Part shown: positions 8,844 to 17,534 of the stretch, in pieces | How the letters are laid out: every line of letters starts with the position of its first letter | Numbering within the stretch: position 1 is the stretch's first letter | Assembly: GCF_001592205.1 (NCBI RefSeq) | Contig: NZ_BCWM01000014.1 | Span: forward strand, 29,019-93,018 | DNA length: 64,000 nucleotides | Source: Brevundimonas vesicularis NBRC 12165 | GTDB lineage: Bacteria; Pseudomonadota; Alphaproteobacteria; Caulobacterales; Caulobacteraceae | Direction of reading: 5' to 3' | The notes under the pieces: generated by a model | What the model was told of the DNA's origin: nothing | Databases searched by the model: none | What the model saw: only the letters and a program-made list of their open reading frames with translations | Translations under genes and position numbers: made by a program

Positions 8844-9686
8844 TTAGACGGTTTCCGCCACGGAAGCACTAGCGGCGACGGATCGAACCGCGTCGCCCAG
8901 CGCCTTCACGCGGGCCAGAACGCGCGGCGCGACGGGTTCGTTCGCCTCCAGCGCCGCCGCCACCTCGTCCACCAGGGCCGAGCCCACGACCACCGCATCG
9001 GCGACGCGGGCGATTTCGGCGGCCCGTTCCGGCGTCTTGACCCCGAAGCCGACCGCGACCGGCAGGCCCGAGGCCTTGCGCACCCGCTCTACGGCCGGCG
9101 CCACCACATCCGCGTTCGCTTCCTTGACGCCCGTCACGCCCGCGACGGCGACATAATAGACGAAGCCCGACGTGCCCTGGACCACGATCTTTAGCCGCTC
9201 GTCGTCCGAGGTCGGCGTCGCCAGGCGGATCAGCGAGATCGAAACCTTGTCCAGCGCCTCGATCAGAGGCCCGGCCTCTTCCGGCGGGCAGTCCACCACG
9301 ATCAGCCCGTCGATGCCGCAGTCGGCCGCATAGGCGGCGAAGGCGTCATAGCCCAGGCTCTCGATCGGGTTCAGATAACCCATCAGCACGATGGGCGTCG
9401 CGTCGTCGCCCTTACGGAATTCCTTGGCCAAATCCATGGTCGAGCGCAGGCCGAAACCGGCCGCCATGCCGCGGATCGCCGCCCGCTGAATCGGCGGTCC
9501 CTCGGCCATCGGATCGCTGAACGGAAAGCCCAGTTCGATGATGTCCGCGCCCGCAGCCGGCAGGCCGTTCAGGATCGCCAGCGCCTCTTCGCGCGACGGG
9601 TCGCCGCCCATCACATAGGGAATGAAGGCCGCACGGCCCTCGGCCTTCAGCGCCTTGAAGCGCGCGTCGATACGGGCGGTGGTCAT
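8844..9686 (-). CDS. trpA: Tryptophan synthase alpha subunit
   Basis: TrpA splits indole-3-glycerol phosphate into indole and glyceraldehyde 3-phosphate. Indole then passes to TrpB. The 280-residue protein has the catalytic glutamate and aspartate in DIIELGFPFSDPMAEGP and the phosphate-binding GFGVKTPE. The start at 9686 is set by an ATGA overlap with the stop of the preceding small secreted ORF, implying translational coupling. The longer in-frame extension upstream (to 10010) is the shadow of that ORF and trpB. Confidence 0.96.
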   Translation of the reverse strand: MTTARIDARFKALKAEGRAAFIPYVMGGDPSREEALAILNGLPAAGADIIELGFPFSDPMAEGPPIQRAAIRGMAAGFGLRSTMDLAKEFRKGDDATPIVLMGYLNPIESLGYDAFAAYAADCGIDGLIVVDCPPEEAGPLIEALDKVSISLIRLATPTSDDERLKIVVQGTSGFVYYVAVAGVTGVKEANADVVAPAVERVRKASGLPVAVGFGVKTPERAAEIARVADAVVVGSALVDEVAAALEANEPVAPRVLARVKALGDAVRSVAASASVAETV

Positions 9687-10150
9687 TGTTGCGGCGATCC
9701 GGCGGCGGCAGGCGGTGTCGCGGCCGCGGCAGCCGCGCAAACGTCGCCCGGAATGGTGGCGAAGCCCAGATAGCCGAGCAGTTCGGCGACGGCGGTCTTT
9801 GTGGTGTCGTAGAAGGCGACCATCTGCATGCCGTCGCAGCCGCCGGCCTCGCGGCGCTTGATGAAGACGACGCGGTTGTCGTCGCCGCCGGCGGCCAGCC
9901 AGTTCTTGGTTTCCAGATCGGCGATATAGGCGTCGGCCAGAGCGCCGATCTGGCCCAGCTGTGCGGTCACGCAATAGGCTCGCCCCGTCAGATTGTTCAG
10001 CCCCCCGCAATCGGGCGACAGCTCCGCGCCGGGAAGCAGGCCGACGTCGGCCGGACCGCCTTGCGGCGCAGCGGGGGCCGGCGTCTGGGCCTGCACGGCC
10101 GCAGCGGACAAACTCATCACGGCGGTCGCCGCCAACAGACTACGGATCAC
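9683..10150 (-). CDS. Secreted protein of unknown function inside the trp operon
   Basis: This 155-residue protein has a GTG start that overlaps the trpB stop (GTGA) and a stop that overlaps the trpA start (ATGA). It is therefore wired into the operon. The N-terminus is a clear Sec signal ([21 protein letters not shown], cut near residue 22). The mature part holds four or more cysteines ([34 protein letters not shown]), suggesting disulfides, and ends in an Ala/Pro-rich tail. I do not recognise the family. It is probably periplasmic, so no direct part in tryptophan synthesis is evident. It may use the operon simply for expression. Confidence 0.8.
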   Translation of the reverse strand: MIRSLLAATAVMSLSAAAVQAQTPAPAAPQGGPADVGLLPGAELSPDCGGLNNLTGRAYCVTAQLGQIGALADAYIADLETKNWLAAGGDDNRVVFIKRREAGGCDGMQMVAFYDTTKTAVAELLGYLGFATIPGDVCAAAAAATPPAAAGSPQQ

Positions 10151-11421
10151 AGGTTCACTCCCAGATGTTTGGCGACCTGGAAGATGTCCTTGTCGCCGCG
10201 CCCCGACATCAGCAGGACGACGTCGCCGCCCTTGCCGACTTCGCGCGCCACTTCGCCCGTCCGCGCCAGGGCGTGGGCCGGCTCCAGCGCCGGAATGATG
10301 CCTTCCAGCTTCGAGCACAGCTGGAACGCTTCCAGCGCCTCATTGTCCGTCGCCGAGCGGTATTCGGCCCGGCCGATGTCGTGCAGCCAGGCGTGTTCCG
10401 GCCCGATGCCCGGATAGTCCAGCCCGGCCGAGATCGAGTGCCCCTCGACGATGTTGCCGTCTTCGTCCTGAAGCAGGTACGTCCGGTTGCCGTGCAGCAC
10501 GCCCGACCGCCCGCCCTTCAGCGAGGCCGCGTGATCCGGCGTATCCAGCCCGTGGCCGGCCGCTTCGACGCCGATCAGCCGCACGCCCTCGTCCTCGATG
10601 AAGGGGTGGAAGGTGCCGATGGCGTTCGAGCCACCGCCGATGCAAGCGACCACCGCTTCGGGCAGCTTGCCCATCCGGGCCATCGATTGGCTCTTGATCT
10701 CCTTGCCGATCACCGACTGGAAATCGCGCACCATGGCTGGATAGGGGTGCGGACCCGCCGCCGTGCCGATGATGTAATAGGTGTCCGAGACGTTGGTCAC
10801 CCAGTCGCGCATCGCCTCGTTCATCGCGTCCTTAAGGGTCGCGGCGCCCGCCGTGACCGAGAAGACTTCCGAGCCCAACAGGCGCATGCGGAACACGTTC
10901 GGCTGCTGCCGCTCCACATCCACCGCGCCCATATAGACCGTGCAGGGCAGGCCGAACCGCGCCGACACGGTCGCCGAGGCGACGCCGTGCTGACCCGCGC
11001 CGGTCTCGGCGATGATGCGCGTCTTGCCCATGCGGCGGGCCAGCAGGATCTGGCCCATGCAGTTGTTGATCTTGTGCGCGCCCGTATGGTTCAGGTCCTC
11101 GCGCTTCAGCCAGATCCGCGCGCCACCGAAATGTTCGGTCAGGCGCTCGGCGAAATACAGCGGGCTTTCGCGACCGACATAGTGGGTCAGAAAGCTGTCC
11201 AGCTCGGCCTGGAAGCTGGGGTCCGCCTTGGCCGCCTTGTAAGCCGCATCCAGCTCGTGGATCAGCGGCATCAGGGTCTCGGCCACGAACTGACCGCCGT
11301 ACGGACCGAAGCGACCCTGCGCGTCCGGCCAGGCGTAGGCGTTCGACAGCGGCTGGGTTGAATCGGCGGCTTGGATGGGGGCCACGATGGGGGTCTGGGC
11401 GTTCACGGTTTCGACTTTCAC
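10147..11421 (-). CDS. trpB: Tryptophan synthase beta subunit
   Basis: TrpB is the PLP enzyme that condenses indole with serine. The 424-residue protein has the PLP lysine in HTGAHKINN, the glycine-rich phosphate loop GGGSNAIG and the typical [18 protein letters not shown]-terminal segment. The first 25 residues are a variable extension common in this group. It follows trpF by 17 bases and its stop overlaps the next start by GTGA. Confidence 0.97.
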   Translation of the reverse strand: MKVETVNAQTPIVAPIQAADSTQPLSNAYAWPDAQGRFGPYGGQFVAETLMPLIHELDAAYKAAKADPSFQAELDSFLTHYVGRESPLYFAERLTEHFGGARIWLKREDLNHTGAHKINNCMGQILLARRMGKTRIIAETGAGQHGVASATVSARFGLPCTVYMGAVDVERQQPNVFRMRLLGSEVFSVTAGAATLKDAMNEAMRDWVTNVSDTYYIIGTAAGPHPYPAMVRDFQSVIGKEIKSQSMARMGKLPEAVVACIGGGSNAIGTFHPFIEDEGVRLIGVEAAGHGLDTPDHAASLKGGRSGVLHGNRTYLLQDEDGNIVEGHSISAGLDYPGIGPEHAWLHDIGRAEYRSATDNEALEAFQLCSKLEGIIPALEPAHALARTGEVAREVGKGGDVVLLMSGRGDKDIFQVAKHLGVNL

Positions 11422-11438
11422 GCGGAGAGGCGTCGCAA

Positions 11439-12080
11439 TTACGACCGGCGCGCGTTTTGGATGAAGGTCGCGATCCGGTCGGCGTCCTTAACACCCGGCG
11501 CGCTTTCCACGCCAGAGGACACATCGACCATGGGCGCGCCCGTAATCCTCAGCGCCTCGGCCACATTGTCCGGGTTGAGACCGCCCGCCAGGAACCACGG
11601 ATGGCGAAACGCCCGGTCCGCCAGCAGGGTCCAGTCGAAAGCCAACCCATGCCCTCCACTGTAGAAGGCCCCCTTGGGCGCTTTGGCGTCCAGCAGCAGG
11701 TGGTCTGCCGACGCTTCCATCGCTTCCAGTCCGACCAAGTCCTCTGCGCCGGCCACCCCCACCGCCTTGATCACTGGAATTTCCCAGTCGGCCCGTGCGT
11801 TACGAACCTGAAGCGGCGTTTCGCGACCATGCAGCTGGATCATGTCGGGCCGAAGATCATGAACCAGATCGTCCATCTCAGGACCGACCATGTCGGCAAA
11901 CAACAATACGGTTTTCGCTCGGCCGCGCGCCCGATCCACCAGCCGCTTCGCCAAGGCCGGCCCCGCGTACCGCGGACTGGCCTTGACCATCACGAAGCCG
12001 ACGAAATCCGCCCCCGCATCCAGCGCGGCATCCAGCGTGTCCGGCGTGGTCAGGCCGCAGATCTTGATCTTGGTGGTCAT
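11439..12080 (-). CDS. trpF: Phosphoribosylanthranilate isomerase
   Basis: TrpF carries out the Amadori rearrangement of phosphoribosylanthranilate. The 213-residue TIM barrel begins [10 protein letters not shown], holding the catalytic cysteine. The phosphate-binding ends of the barrel are present ([24 protein letters not shown]). The start at 12080 fits the family start. The frame open to 12164 is rejected because it adds a non-homologous leader that runs back over the end of the rsuA-like gene. It is the first gene of the trpF-trpB-ORF-trpA-accD run. Confidence 0.96.
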   Translation of the reverse strand: MTTKIKICGLTTPDTLDAALDAGADFVGFVMVKASPRYAGPALAKRLVDRARGRAKTVLLFADMVGPEMDDLVHDLRPDMIQLHGRETPLQVRNARADWEIPVIKAVGVAGAEDLVGLEAMEASADHLLLDAKAPKGAFYSGGHGLAFDWTLLADRAFRHPWFLAGGLNPDNVAEALRITGAPMVDVSSGVESAPGVKDADRIATFIQNARRS

Positions 12081-12120
12081 CCCTCGACCTGCGCGTCCGA
12101 TCCCGCAGGCGTCAAGAGCT

Positions 12121-12873
12121 TCAACCCAGGCTCCCGGGCGTCGTGAAAATCGAGGCGACCTCATCCGCCGTCGCCAGCCGCCACTGACCGGGCGCCAGAT
12201 CGGCGGGCAGAACCAGTCCGCCCAGCCGTTCGCGATGCAGGGTCTCGACGTGGTTGCCGGCGGCCGCGAACATCCGGCGCACCTGATGATAGCGCCCCTC
12301 CGTCACCGTCAGCAGGGCCTCGGTCGGCGACACCACCTCCAGCACCGCCGGCGCAAGCGGTTTGTCCTCGCCCTCCAGGACCAGCTCGCCCGAGGCGAAC
12401 AGCGCGCCTTCCGTGCCCGTTAGAGGCCGCGCCAGACCCGCCCGGTAAACCTTGGCCACATGCCGCTTGGGACTGATCACCCGGTGTAGCAGATCCCCGT
12501 CGTCGGTCAGCAGCAGCAGGCCCGTCGTCTGCTTGTCCAGCCGTCCGATGGTCGAGATGGCGGGATCGCGCGCCCGCCAACGTCCCGGCAGGATGTCATA
12601 GACCAGCGCCCCCTCTTCCTTGTGTGAGCAGGTCATGCCCAGCGGCTTGTTCAGCAGGATCACCAGCCCTTGCACGGGGTCCAGCGGCTCGCCATCGATC
12701 TCCATTCGCGTGGGCAGGTCCGGCGTCACCGCAATGCGTTTGGACACGTCCGTCAGGTCCGCCCCGTCCAGCACGATGCCGCCCGCCTTGGCCATCCGCG
12801 CCATCTCGGCGCGCGAGCCGTAACCCATCGAGCCCAGCAAACGATCGACCCTCGACGTCGGGACTTTCTTCAT
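12121..12873 (-). CDS. RsuA/RluB-family rRNA pseudouridine synthase
   Basis: This 250-residue enzyme of the RsuA family isomerises a uridine in ribosomal RNA; a 16S target is usual for RsuA but the exact site cannot be told. It has an N-terminal S4 RNA-binding domain (about 8-55) and the catalytic motif GRLDKQTTG, catalytic Asp113. LLNKPLGMTCS and GRYHQVRRMFAA complete the family signature. The ATG at 12873 abuts a two-stem RNA element (12874-12904) that takes the place of a normal ribosome binding site. It lies 33 bases downstream of the RsmC-like gene. Confidence 0.9.
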   Translation of the reverse strand: MKKVPTSRVDRLLGSMGYGSRAEMARMAKAGGIVLDGADLTDVSKRIAVTPDLPTRMEIDGEPLDPVQGLVILLNKPLGMTCSHKEEGALVYDILPGRWRARDPAISTIGRLDKQTTGLLLLTDDGDLLHRVISPKRHVAKVYRAGLARPLTGTEGALFASGELVLEGEDKPLAPAVLEVVSPTEALLTVTEGRYHQVRRMFAAAGNHVETLHRERLGGLVLPADLAPGQWRLATADEVASIFTTPGSLG

Positions 12874-12904
12874 GCGCTACCGCCCTTCGGACTGCTTGAG
12901 CGCG
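12874..12904 (-). promoter_or_regulatory. Structured RNA leader, copy 1, at the rsuA-like start codon
   Basis: Read on the minus strand, an outer stem GCGCT/AGCGC encloses a conserved asymmetric internal loop (CAAGCA opposite GGT) and an inner stem GTCC/GGGC with a short GAA loop. The element ends at the base before the ATG. A second copy lies upstream of rpmA (23054-23085) in the same orientation, with different inner-stem bases but preserved pairing and the same internal loop. After the element both copies share AAGAAAGT. No consensus Shine-Dalgarno sequence is visible, so the structure probably controls initiation. Confidence 0.6.
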
Positions 12905-12905
12905 G

Positions 12906-13805
12906 TCACTTCACCGCCTCGAACAGCTTGTAGCCACCCGCCTCGGCGACCAGCCGCACCCGCTTGAACGCCGCGTTCAACTCGGCCTCATAGGGAAGGT
13001 GCCGGTTGGCGACGACCCAGGCGACGCCGCCCTTTTTGAGCAGCTCGGCCGCCTTGCGGATGAAGGCCTGACCCAGCCGACGGTCCTCGGCCCCGCCGTC
13101 GTGGAAGGGGGGATTGCTGACCACGAAATCCTTGTCGCCCTTAGCTTCCAGGGTGCGGGCGTCCGACCACCAGACCTTGGCGCGGTCGTCCTCGATATTG
13201 CGGCGAGCGGCCTGGATGGCGCGGCGATCCAGATCGACCATCTTCAGTTTGCTCACGGCGGGCGAGCGCAGCACCACGATCGACAGCGCGCCATAGCCGC
13301 AGCCCAGGTCGATCCCCTCACCCTTCATCGCCGGCAGATGTTCGGCCAGCAGCGCCGAGCCCGGATCGATCCGGTCCCAGGCGAACACGCCGGGCTGCGA
13401 CCAGGCCTCCAACCCCGGCACGATCTGCGGCTCGCCCGCGGCGATGGCTTCGTCCAGCCCCTCGACCGTTTCGGGCCGAATGACGATGCAGCGGCGATGG
13501 TGCGCCTTGGCCGTCTCGGCGACCTCGACCCCAAACGCCTTCAACTCCTTGGCCAGGCGCGATCCGCCCTTGTCCTTGAGCGCCATGACGTCCAGCCGTC
13601 CGCCGACCTTCAGCGCCTTCAGCGCCAGGGCCAGCACATAGCGCCGCTCCAGCACGCCGGGCGGGGCGTAGATCATGATGCTGTCGGCCGAGCCCGGTTC
13701 CTGCGCCTCCAGCGCCGCCGAGTCGGGGATCAGGGGCGAGGTCTGGATTGCATCGCCGGGCGGATCGAAGACGACCGGCGGGCGGCCATACAGCAGCGTG
13801 GTCAT
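12906..13805 (-). CDS. RsmC-like class I SAM-dependent methyltransferase
   Basis: The 299-residue protein has the two-domain layout of RsmC/RlmG methyltransferases, which methylate guanine N2 in rRNA. The N-terminal degenerate domain carries the MIYAPPGVLERR and GGRLDVMALKDKGGSRL segments. The C-terminal catalytic domain has SAM motif I (GIDLGCGYGALS, about 162-173) and motif IV VVSNPPFHDG (about 228-237), the NPPF type for base amines. The start at 13805 (MTTLLYGRPP) is preferred over 13949, whose extension overlaps uppP. It begins 4 bases after the uppP stop. Confidence 0.88.
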   Translation of the reverse strand: MTTLLYGRPPVVFDPPGDAIQTSPLIPDSAALEAQEPGSADSIMIYAPPGVLERRYVLALALKALKVGGRLDVMALKDKGGSRLAKELKAFGVEVAETAKAHHRRCIVIRPETVEGLDEAIAAGEPQIVPGLEAWSQPGVFAWDRIDPGSALLAEHLPAMKGEGIDLGCGYGALSIVVLRSPAVSKLKMVDLDRRAIQAARRNIEDDRAKVWWSDARTLEAKGDKDFVVSNPPFHDGGAEDRRLGQAFIRKAAELLKKGGVAWVVANRHLPYEAELNAAFKRVRLVAEAGGYKLFEAVK

Positions 13806-13809
13806 GGTC

Positions 13810-14610
13810 TCAGAACCCCGCCTGCAACAGCGCCAGACCCACGACCCCCACCACGATCCGCCACCAGGCGAAGACGCCGAAGCCGCGCCTGGACACGAAA
13901 TCCAGCAGGAACCGCACCACCGCCAGGGCCGAGAGGAAGGCCACGACAAAACCCACGACGATCAGGCCGATGTCGCTGAAATCCAGCGTCTTGTGGTTCT
14001 TCAGCAGGTCATAGGCCACCGCCGCCCCCATGGTGGGCAGGGCCAGAAAGAAGCTGAACTCGGCCGCCGACCGCTTGTCGGTCTTCAGCAGCAGCCCGCC
14101 GGCGATGGTGGCGCCGGACCGCGACACGCCGGGGATCATGGCTAGGCACTGGAACAGGCCGATCAGGAAATAAATCCGCATCGGATAGGTCTCGGCGTCC
14201 AGCCAGCGGGGCTTCTTGTCCATCCGGTCCAGCAGCAGCAGGATCACCCCACCGACGATCAGGGCGATGCACACCACCTGGGGCGTCTCGAACAGCACGG
14301 TCTTGATGAAGTCATAGGCCAGGAAACCGATCACGACGGCCGGCGCGAAGGCGACCAGCAGGCCGATCAGGAACCGCCGCGCCTCGGCGTCGAAGGGCCA
14401 GCGCGTCGCCAGGGTCCACAGCTTTTTGAAATAGACGCTGACGATGGCCAGCAGGGCGCCCAGCTGGATCACGATCTCGAAGGTCTTGCCCGCGCTCTCG
14501 AAGCCCATGAAGTGGCCCAGCAGCAGCATATGGCCGGTGGACGAGACCGGAATGAACTCGGTCAGCCCCTCGACCAGACCCAGAATGATGGCGGCAAGCC
14601 AGTCCGACAT
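13810..14610 (-). CDS. uppP: Undecaprenyl-diphosphate phosphatase
   Basis: UppP recycles undecaprenyl pyrophosphate, the lipid carrier of peptidoglycan precursors, at the inner membrane. The 266-residue polytopic protein has the two BacA signatures: [17 protein letters not shown] (about 10-27, with the catalytic glutamates) and [10 protein letters not shown] (about 160-170). The start at 14610 (MSDWLAAI) matches the family; the 6-residue longer start at 14628 is less likely. It heads a short minus-strand run with the RsmC-like and RsuA-like genes. Confidence 0.95.
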   Translation of the reverse strand: MSDWLAAIILGLVEGLTEFIPVSSTGHMLLLGHFMGFESAGKTFEIVIQLGALLAIVSVYFKKLWTLATRWPFDAEARRFLIGLLVAFAPAVVIGFLAYDFIKTVLFETPQVVCIALIVGGVILLLLDRMDKKPRWLDAETYPMRIYFLIGLFQCLAMIPGVSRSGATIAGGLLLKTDKRSAAEFSFFLALPTMGAAVAYDLLKNHKTLDFSDIGLIVVGFVVAFLSALAVVRFLLDFVSRRGFGVFAWWRIVVGVVGLALLQAGF

Positions 14611-14748
14611 GAGACCCTCGAAAACCAATGCGCCCCGAACGCGCTGCGCCCGGATGCCTTCCCCCTAGAGCATGATCGTTTCTGACGGAACGACCCGTTT
14701 GGGCCAGCGGTTGGCTTTCAGCCACGTTTGCGCGAGAAGAAGCCGAAA

Positions 14749-15741
14749 ATGACGACGCCCGCCCCCGCCCCCGCCTCGCTCGACGACGCCCATCTGGCCA
14801 CCCGCCGCATCACCCGCCTGTCGGTCGGGGTCGCGGTGGTGCTGATCGCGATGAAGGCCTTTGCGCTGGGCGCGTCCGGCTCGGTCTCCATCCTGGCGAC
14901 CCTGGCGGACTCGGTGCTGGATCTGGCGGCGTCCCTGACCACCTTCTTCGCCGTGCGCTGGGCCGCCGCCCCAGCTGACGAGGACCACCGCTATGGCCAC
15001 GGTAAGGGCGAAGCCCTGTCCGCCCTGGTCCAGGCCGGGCTGGTCTTCGCCTCGGCCCTCTTCATCGCCTGGGAGGGGGTGCAGCGCATCTTCGACCCCC
15101 GTCCCGTGACCTCCGGCGTCTGGGCCACGGGCGTCATGGTCGCGGCCATCGCCATCACCGCCTGGCTGGTGTGGATGCAGACCCAGACGCTGAAGAAGAC
15201 CGGCTCCCTTGCCGTCGCCGGCGACCGCGCCCATTACGCCGCCGACCTGGCCGCAAACGTCGTTGTGCTGATCGGGGTGATTTCGGGGGCCTTCCTGGGC
15301 GCGCCGGGACTGGATGCGGCCGCCGGCATCGTCGTCGCCGTCTGGCTGTTCTGGGGCGCGACGGGCATGTTGAAGGCCGCCGCCGATCACCTGCTGGACC
15401 GCGCCGTGCCCGAGGCCGACCGCGCCGCCATCACCAAGGCCGTCCTGGCCGATCCCCAGGTCTTCGGCGTGCATCAACTGCGCACCCGCATGTCCGGTCA
15501 GGTGATGATGATCCAGATGCATGTCGATCTGGACGCGCACCAGACGCTGGACGCCGCCCACGCCATCGTCGTCGCCGCCGAGAACCGGGTGCTGGCCCAG
15601 TATCCCGCCGCCGACATCCTGATCCACGCCGACCCGCGCGGCCACGCCCGTCCGCTGCCCGCGATCCCGGCTGCTGCCCCCGCCGATCCGCAAGCCAGCC
15701 CCGCCCCGACCGGCCCCGCGCCCAAGGGGCCCTGGTCCTGA
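14749..15741 (+). CDS. Cation diffusion facilitator (FieF-like exporter)
   Basis: This is a proton-coupled exporter of divalent metals (Zn/Fe/Mn/Cd class) in the inner membrane. The 330-residue protein has six membrane helices. The transport site is visible as ADSVLD in helix 2 (D54, D58) and HYAADL in helix 5. DEDHRYGHGKGE is the interfacial metal loop. A cytoplasmic CDF domain follows and ends in a long Pro/Ala tail (after about residue 295) not usual in the family. The ATG at 14749 follows GAGAAGAAG and is preferred to the TTG at 14728. Confidence 0.9.
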   Translation: MTTPAPAPASLDDAHLATRRITRLSVGVAVVLIAMKAFALGASGSVSILATLADSVLDLAASLTTFFAVRWAAAPADEDHRYGHGKGEALSALVQAGLVFASALFIAWEGVQRIFDPRPVTSGVWATGVMVAAIAITAWLVWMQTQTLKKTGSLAVAGDRAHYAADLAANVVVLIGVISGAFLGAPGLDAAAGIVVAVWLFWGATGMLKAAADHLLDRAVPEADRAAITKAVLADPQVFGVHQLRTRMSGQVMMIQMHVDLDAHQTLDAAHAIVVAAENRVLAQYPAADILIHADPRGHARPLPAIPAAAPADPQASPAPTGPAPKGPWS

Positions 15742-15802
15742 CCTTGCGTCCAATTTCAATGCAGTAAACGCGCATTAACGGGTCGGGGCGCATCAACCGC
15801 AG

Positions 15803-16489
15803 ATGGCCGACCCTTGCGTTCTCTTCCACTTCGCCTTCCAGCCCGCCTCGCGCGCCGCGCGACTGGCGCTGGGAGAGGCGCGGATCGAATGGACCGACAC
15901 CCCGGTCCGTCCGTGGGAGGACGATTGCCCGGTCAATGACTTCAATCCGTCCGGCCTGCCGCCGGTGATCCAGACGATGGATCGCGGCCGTCCGCTGGTG
16001 CTGTGCGAACTGCCCGCCATCCTGGGCTGGATCGAGGATCAGCAAAAGGGGCCGCTGCTGCTGCCCGCCGACCTCGCCGAACGCGCCGAGGCGCGCCGAC
16101 TGACTGGCTGGTTCGAGCGCCGCTTCATGGACGAGGTCGACGCCGTCCTGCTGCACGAGCGGATGGAAAAACCGCTGCTCAAGCTGGGCCCGCCCGAAGC
16201 CCGCGCCCTGCGCGACGGGCGCGACGCGCTGAAATCCCACCTCGCCATGCTGGAAGACCTGGTCGCCGCGCGCGACTGGCTGGCCGGCCGCCGCCTGTCC
16301 CAGGCCGATCTGATCGCCGCCGCCCACCTGTCGGTGCTGGACTATTTCGGCGAAATCCAGTGGAAGACCTGGCCCGGTCTGAAGACCTGGTACTCCAAGC
16401 TCAAATCCCGCCCCTGCTTCCGCCCCCTCCTCGCCGACCGCTTCGTTGGCGTGCCGCCGTCCGGGTGGTATGCGGATCTGGATTTTTAA
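15803..16489 (+). CDS. Glutathione S-transferase family protein (FzlA-like)
   Basis: The 228-residue protein has an N-terminal thioredoxin-like domain (FHFAFQPASRAARLALGEA, PPVIQTMD, LCELPAILGWIE) and a C-terminal helical domain with YFGEIQWKTWPGLKTWYSKL. The missing catalytic serine/cysteine in the first helix and the C-terminal PPSGWYADLDF tail recall FzlA, the Caulobacter GST-like protein that binds FtsZ and regulates constriction. Conservation of its tail is known for FzlA. I rate FzlA identity as likely but not certain without alignment. Confidence 0.75.
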   Translation: MADPCVLFHFAFQPASRAARLALGEARIEWTDTPVRPWEDDCPVNDFNPSGLPPVIQTMDRGRPLVLCELPAILGWIEDQQKGPLLLPADLAERAEARRLTGWFERRFMDEVDAVLLHERMEKPLLKLGPPEARALRDGRDALKSHLAMLEDLVAARDWLAGRRLSQADLIAAAHLSVLDYFGEIQWKTWPGLKTWYSKLKSRPCFRPLLADRFVGVPPSGWYADLDF

Positions 16490-16821
16490 AGCGCCTCGGC
16501 ACCCAACCGGGCGATCCACAGCTTGGCGCGACTGACCAGTTCGTCCTTGCGCCTCAGATCCGAGATGTCGTCCGGCAGGCGGTCAAGCTGTTCGAAGCGG
16601 AAATCTTCGGGCGTGTGTGCCTTCCACGCCGCCTGAAGCGACCGATATGGACTGCCGCCGTGGCGCAGCGCGAACCACAGGCCGTTCTGCTCGGTGTCGA
16701 TGTGGCGGCTCTTGCCGACCCAGGCCTGACCCGTCGCGCTGCAGATCACGGCATAGACCCCGGCGATGGTCGCGCGCTCCTTATATTCGGCGATCAGGCT
16801 CTTGCGATTTGTCGGAGTCAT
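16486..16821 (-). CDS. GIY-YIG nuclease-family small protein
   Basis: The 111-residue protein has a GIY-YIG-like core: AGVYAVICSATGQAWVGKS (about 19-37) matches the GVY...WVG pattern of the two beta strands. Downstream residues R65-type and E-type positions are less clear, so catalytic competence is unproven. The family often works in DNA processing. It is transcribed divergently from a DUF2239 gene with 58 bases between starts, and that spacer holds two copies of a palindromic operator. Its stop overlaps the end of the GST gene by 4 bases on the other strand. Confidence 0.75.
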   Translation of the reverse strand: MTPTNRKSLIAEYKERATIAGVYAVICSATGQAWVGKSRHIDTEQNGLWFALRHGGSPYRSLQAAWKAHTPEDFRFEQLDRLPDDISDLRRKDELVSRAKLWIARLGAEAL

Positions 16822-16833
16822 GGCGCTCTCTTA

Positions 16834-16883
16834 TTTATCCGGGTATAAATATGACAGATAATTTTATCCGGGTAAATATATGA
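16834..16883. promoter_or_regulatory. Double palindromic operator between GIY-YIG and DUF2239 genes
   Basis: The core TTTATCCGGGTA occurs twice, at 16834-16845 and 16863-16874, 29 bases apart. Each core is a near-palindrome centred on CCGG (TTTAYCCGGRTAAA). The surrounding sequence is AT-rich in an otherwise GC-rich region. The second copy touches the DUF2239 start codon (16880), so a bound protein would block transcription or initiation. A promoter for both genes must lie in the same 58 bases. The cognate regulator is unknown. Confidence 0.65.
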
Positions 16884-17428
16884 GTGACGAAGATCGTGAT
16901 TTGGTCCTATTCGACGGCCCACGCCGCATCGCCAAAGGCTCGGACGCCGCAGTGGCTACCGCCTTTCGCAAGGCCCTGGCGGCCTCGCCTCAAGCCGCGC
17001 TGCGCGTGTTCGATCTGGCGACCGGTCGCCCGGTCGACCTGGATCTTCGGGACCAAGAACCGGCTTTGGCCCAAACTCCCAGGCGCGGCCGTCCGCGCCT
17101 GGGAGTCGCCGCGCGCGAGGTTACGCTGTTGCCGCGTCACTGGGACTGGCTGGCGACCCAGCCGGGCGGCGCCTCGGCCGCCCTGCGCCGTCTGGTGGAA
17201 CAGGCCCGCAAGACCGGCTCCGACAACGATGCACGCCGCCGTCGCACCGACGCCGCCTACGGCTTCATGGTCGAGATGGCCGGCGACGCCCCCGACTTCG
17301 AAGAGGCCAGCCGCGCCCTGTTCGCGGGCGATCGCGACCGTCTGACCGCCCTGATCGCCCCTTGGCCCACTGACATTCGGGCTCAAATTCTCGAACTGTT
17401 CGACGGTGAGGCTGCATCGCGCGAATGA
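16880..17428 (+). CDS. DUF2239 family protein
   Basis: The 182-residue soluble protein matches the DUF2239 layout. It has an N-terminal FDGPRRIAKGSDAAVATAFRK segment and FDLATGRPVDLDLR. A basic hinge PRRGRPRLGVAAREVTLLPRHWDWL follows, then a helical C-terminal half (AAYGFMVEMAGDAPDFEEA). The AREVTLLPRHWDWLATQPGG stretch resembles a DNA-binding ribbon-helix-like segment, and a repressor role is possible. Family function is not established. Divergent pairing with a GIY-YIG protein and the double operator suggest a regulated two-gene module, with this protein as a candidate autoregulator. Confidence 0.75.
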   Translation: MSDEDRDLVLFDGPRRIAKGSDAAVATAFRKALAASPQAALRVFDLATGRPVDLDLRDQEPALAQTPRRGRPRLGVAAREVTLLPRHWDWLATQPGGASAALRRLVEQARKTGSDNDARRRRTDAAYGFMVEMAGDAPDFEEASRALFAGDRDRLTALIAPWPTDIRAQILELFDGEAASRE

Positions 17429-17436
17429 CGATGTCG

Positions 17437-17490
17437 TCTCCTCCCCACTTGTGGGGAGGGGGACCGCGTAGCGGTGAAGGGGCTCTTGAA
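17437..17490. repeat. REP-like palindromic repeat
   Basis: Two nested hairpins are visible: CTCCCCA/TGGGGAG and CCGC/GCGG, followed by GTGAAGGGGCTCTTGA. The same element occurs as an inverted pair inside the helicase gene at 36172-36291. It is therefore a dispersed repeat family. Here it sits between genes, 9 bases after the DUF2239 stop. Confidence 0.7.
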
Positions 17491-17534
17491 GTCCCACAGA
17501 CGCCGGCTTTCCAGGCTTAAAATTCCTTCGTCAC

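Noticed and set aside
14667..14695. TAGAGCATGATCGTTTCTGACGG region with TCGTT/AACGA arms
   Set aside because: It resembles a dispersed alphaproteobacterial repeat from memory, but only one copy is present here and the dyad is weak.
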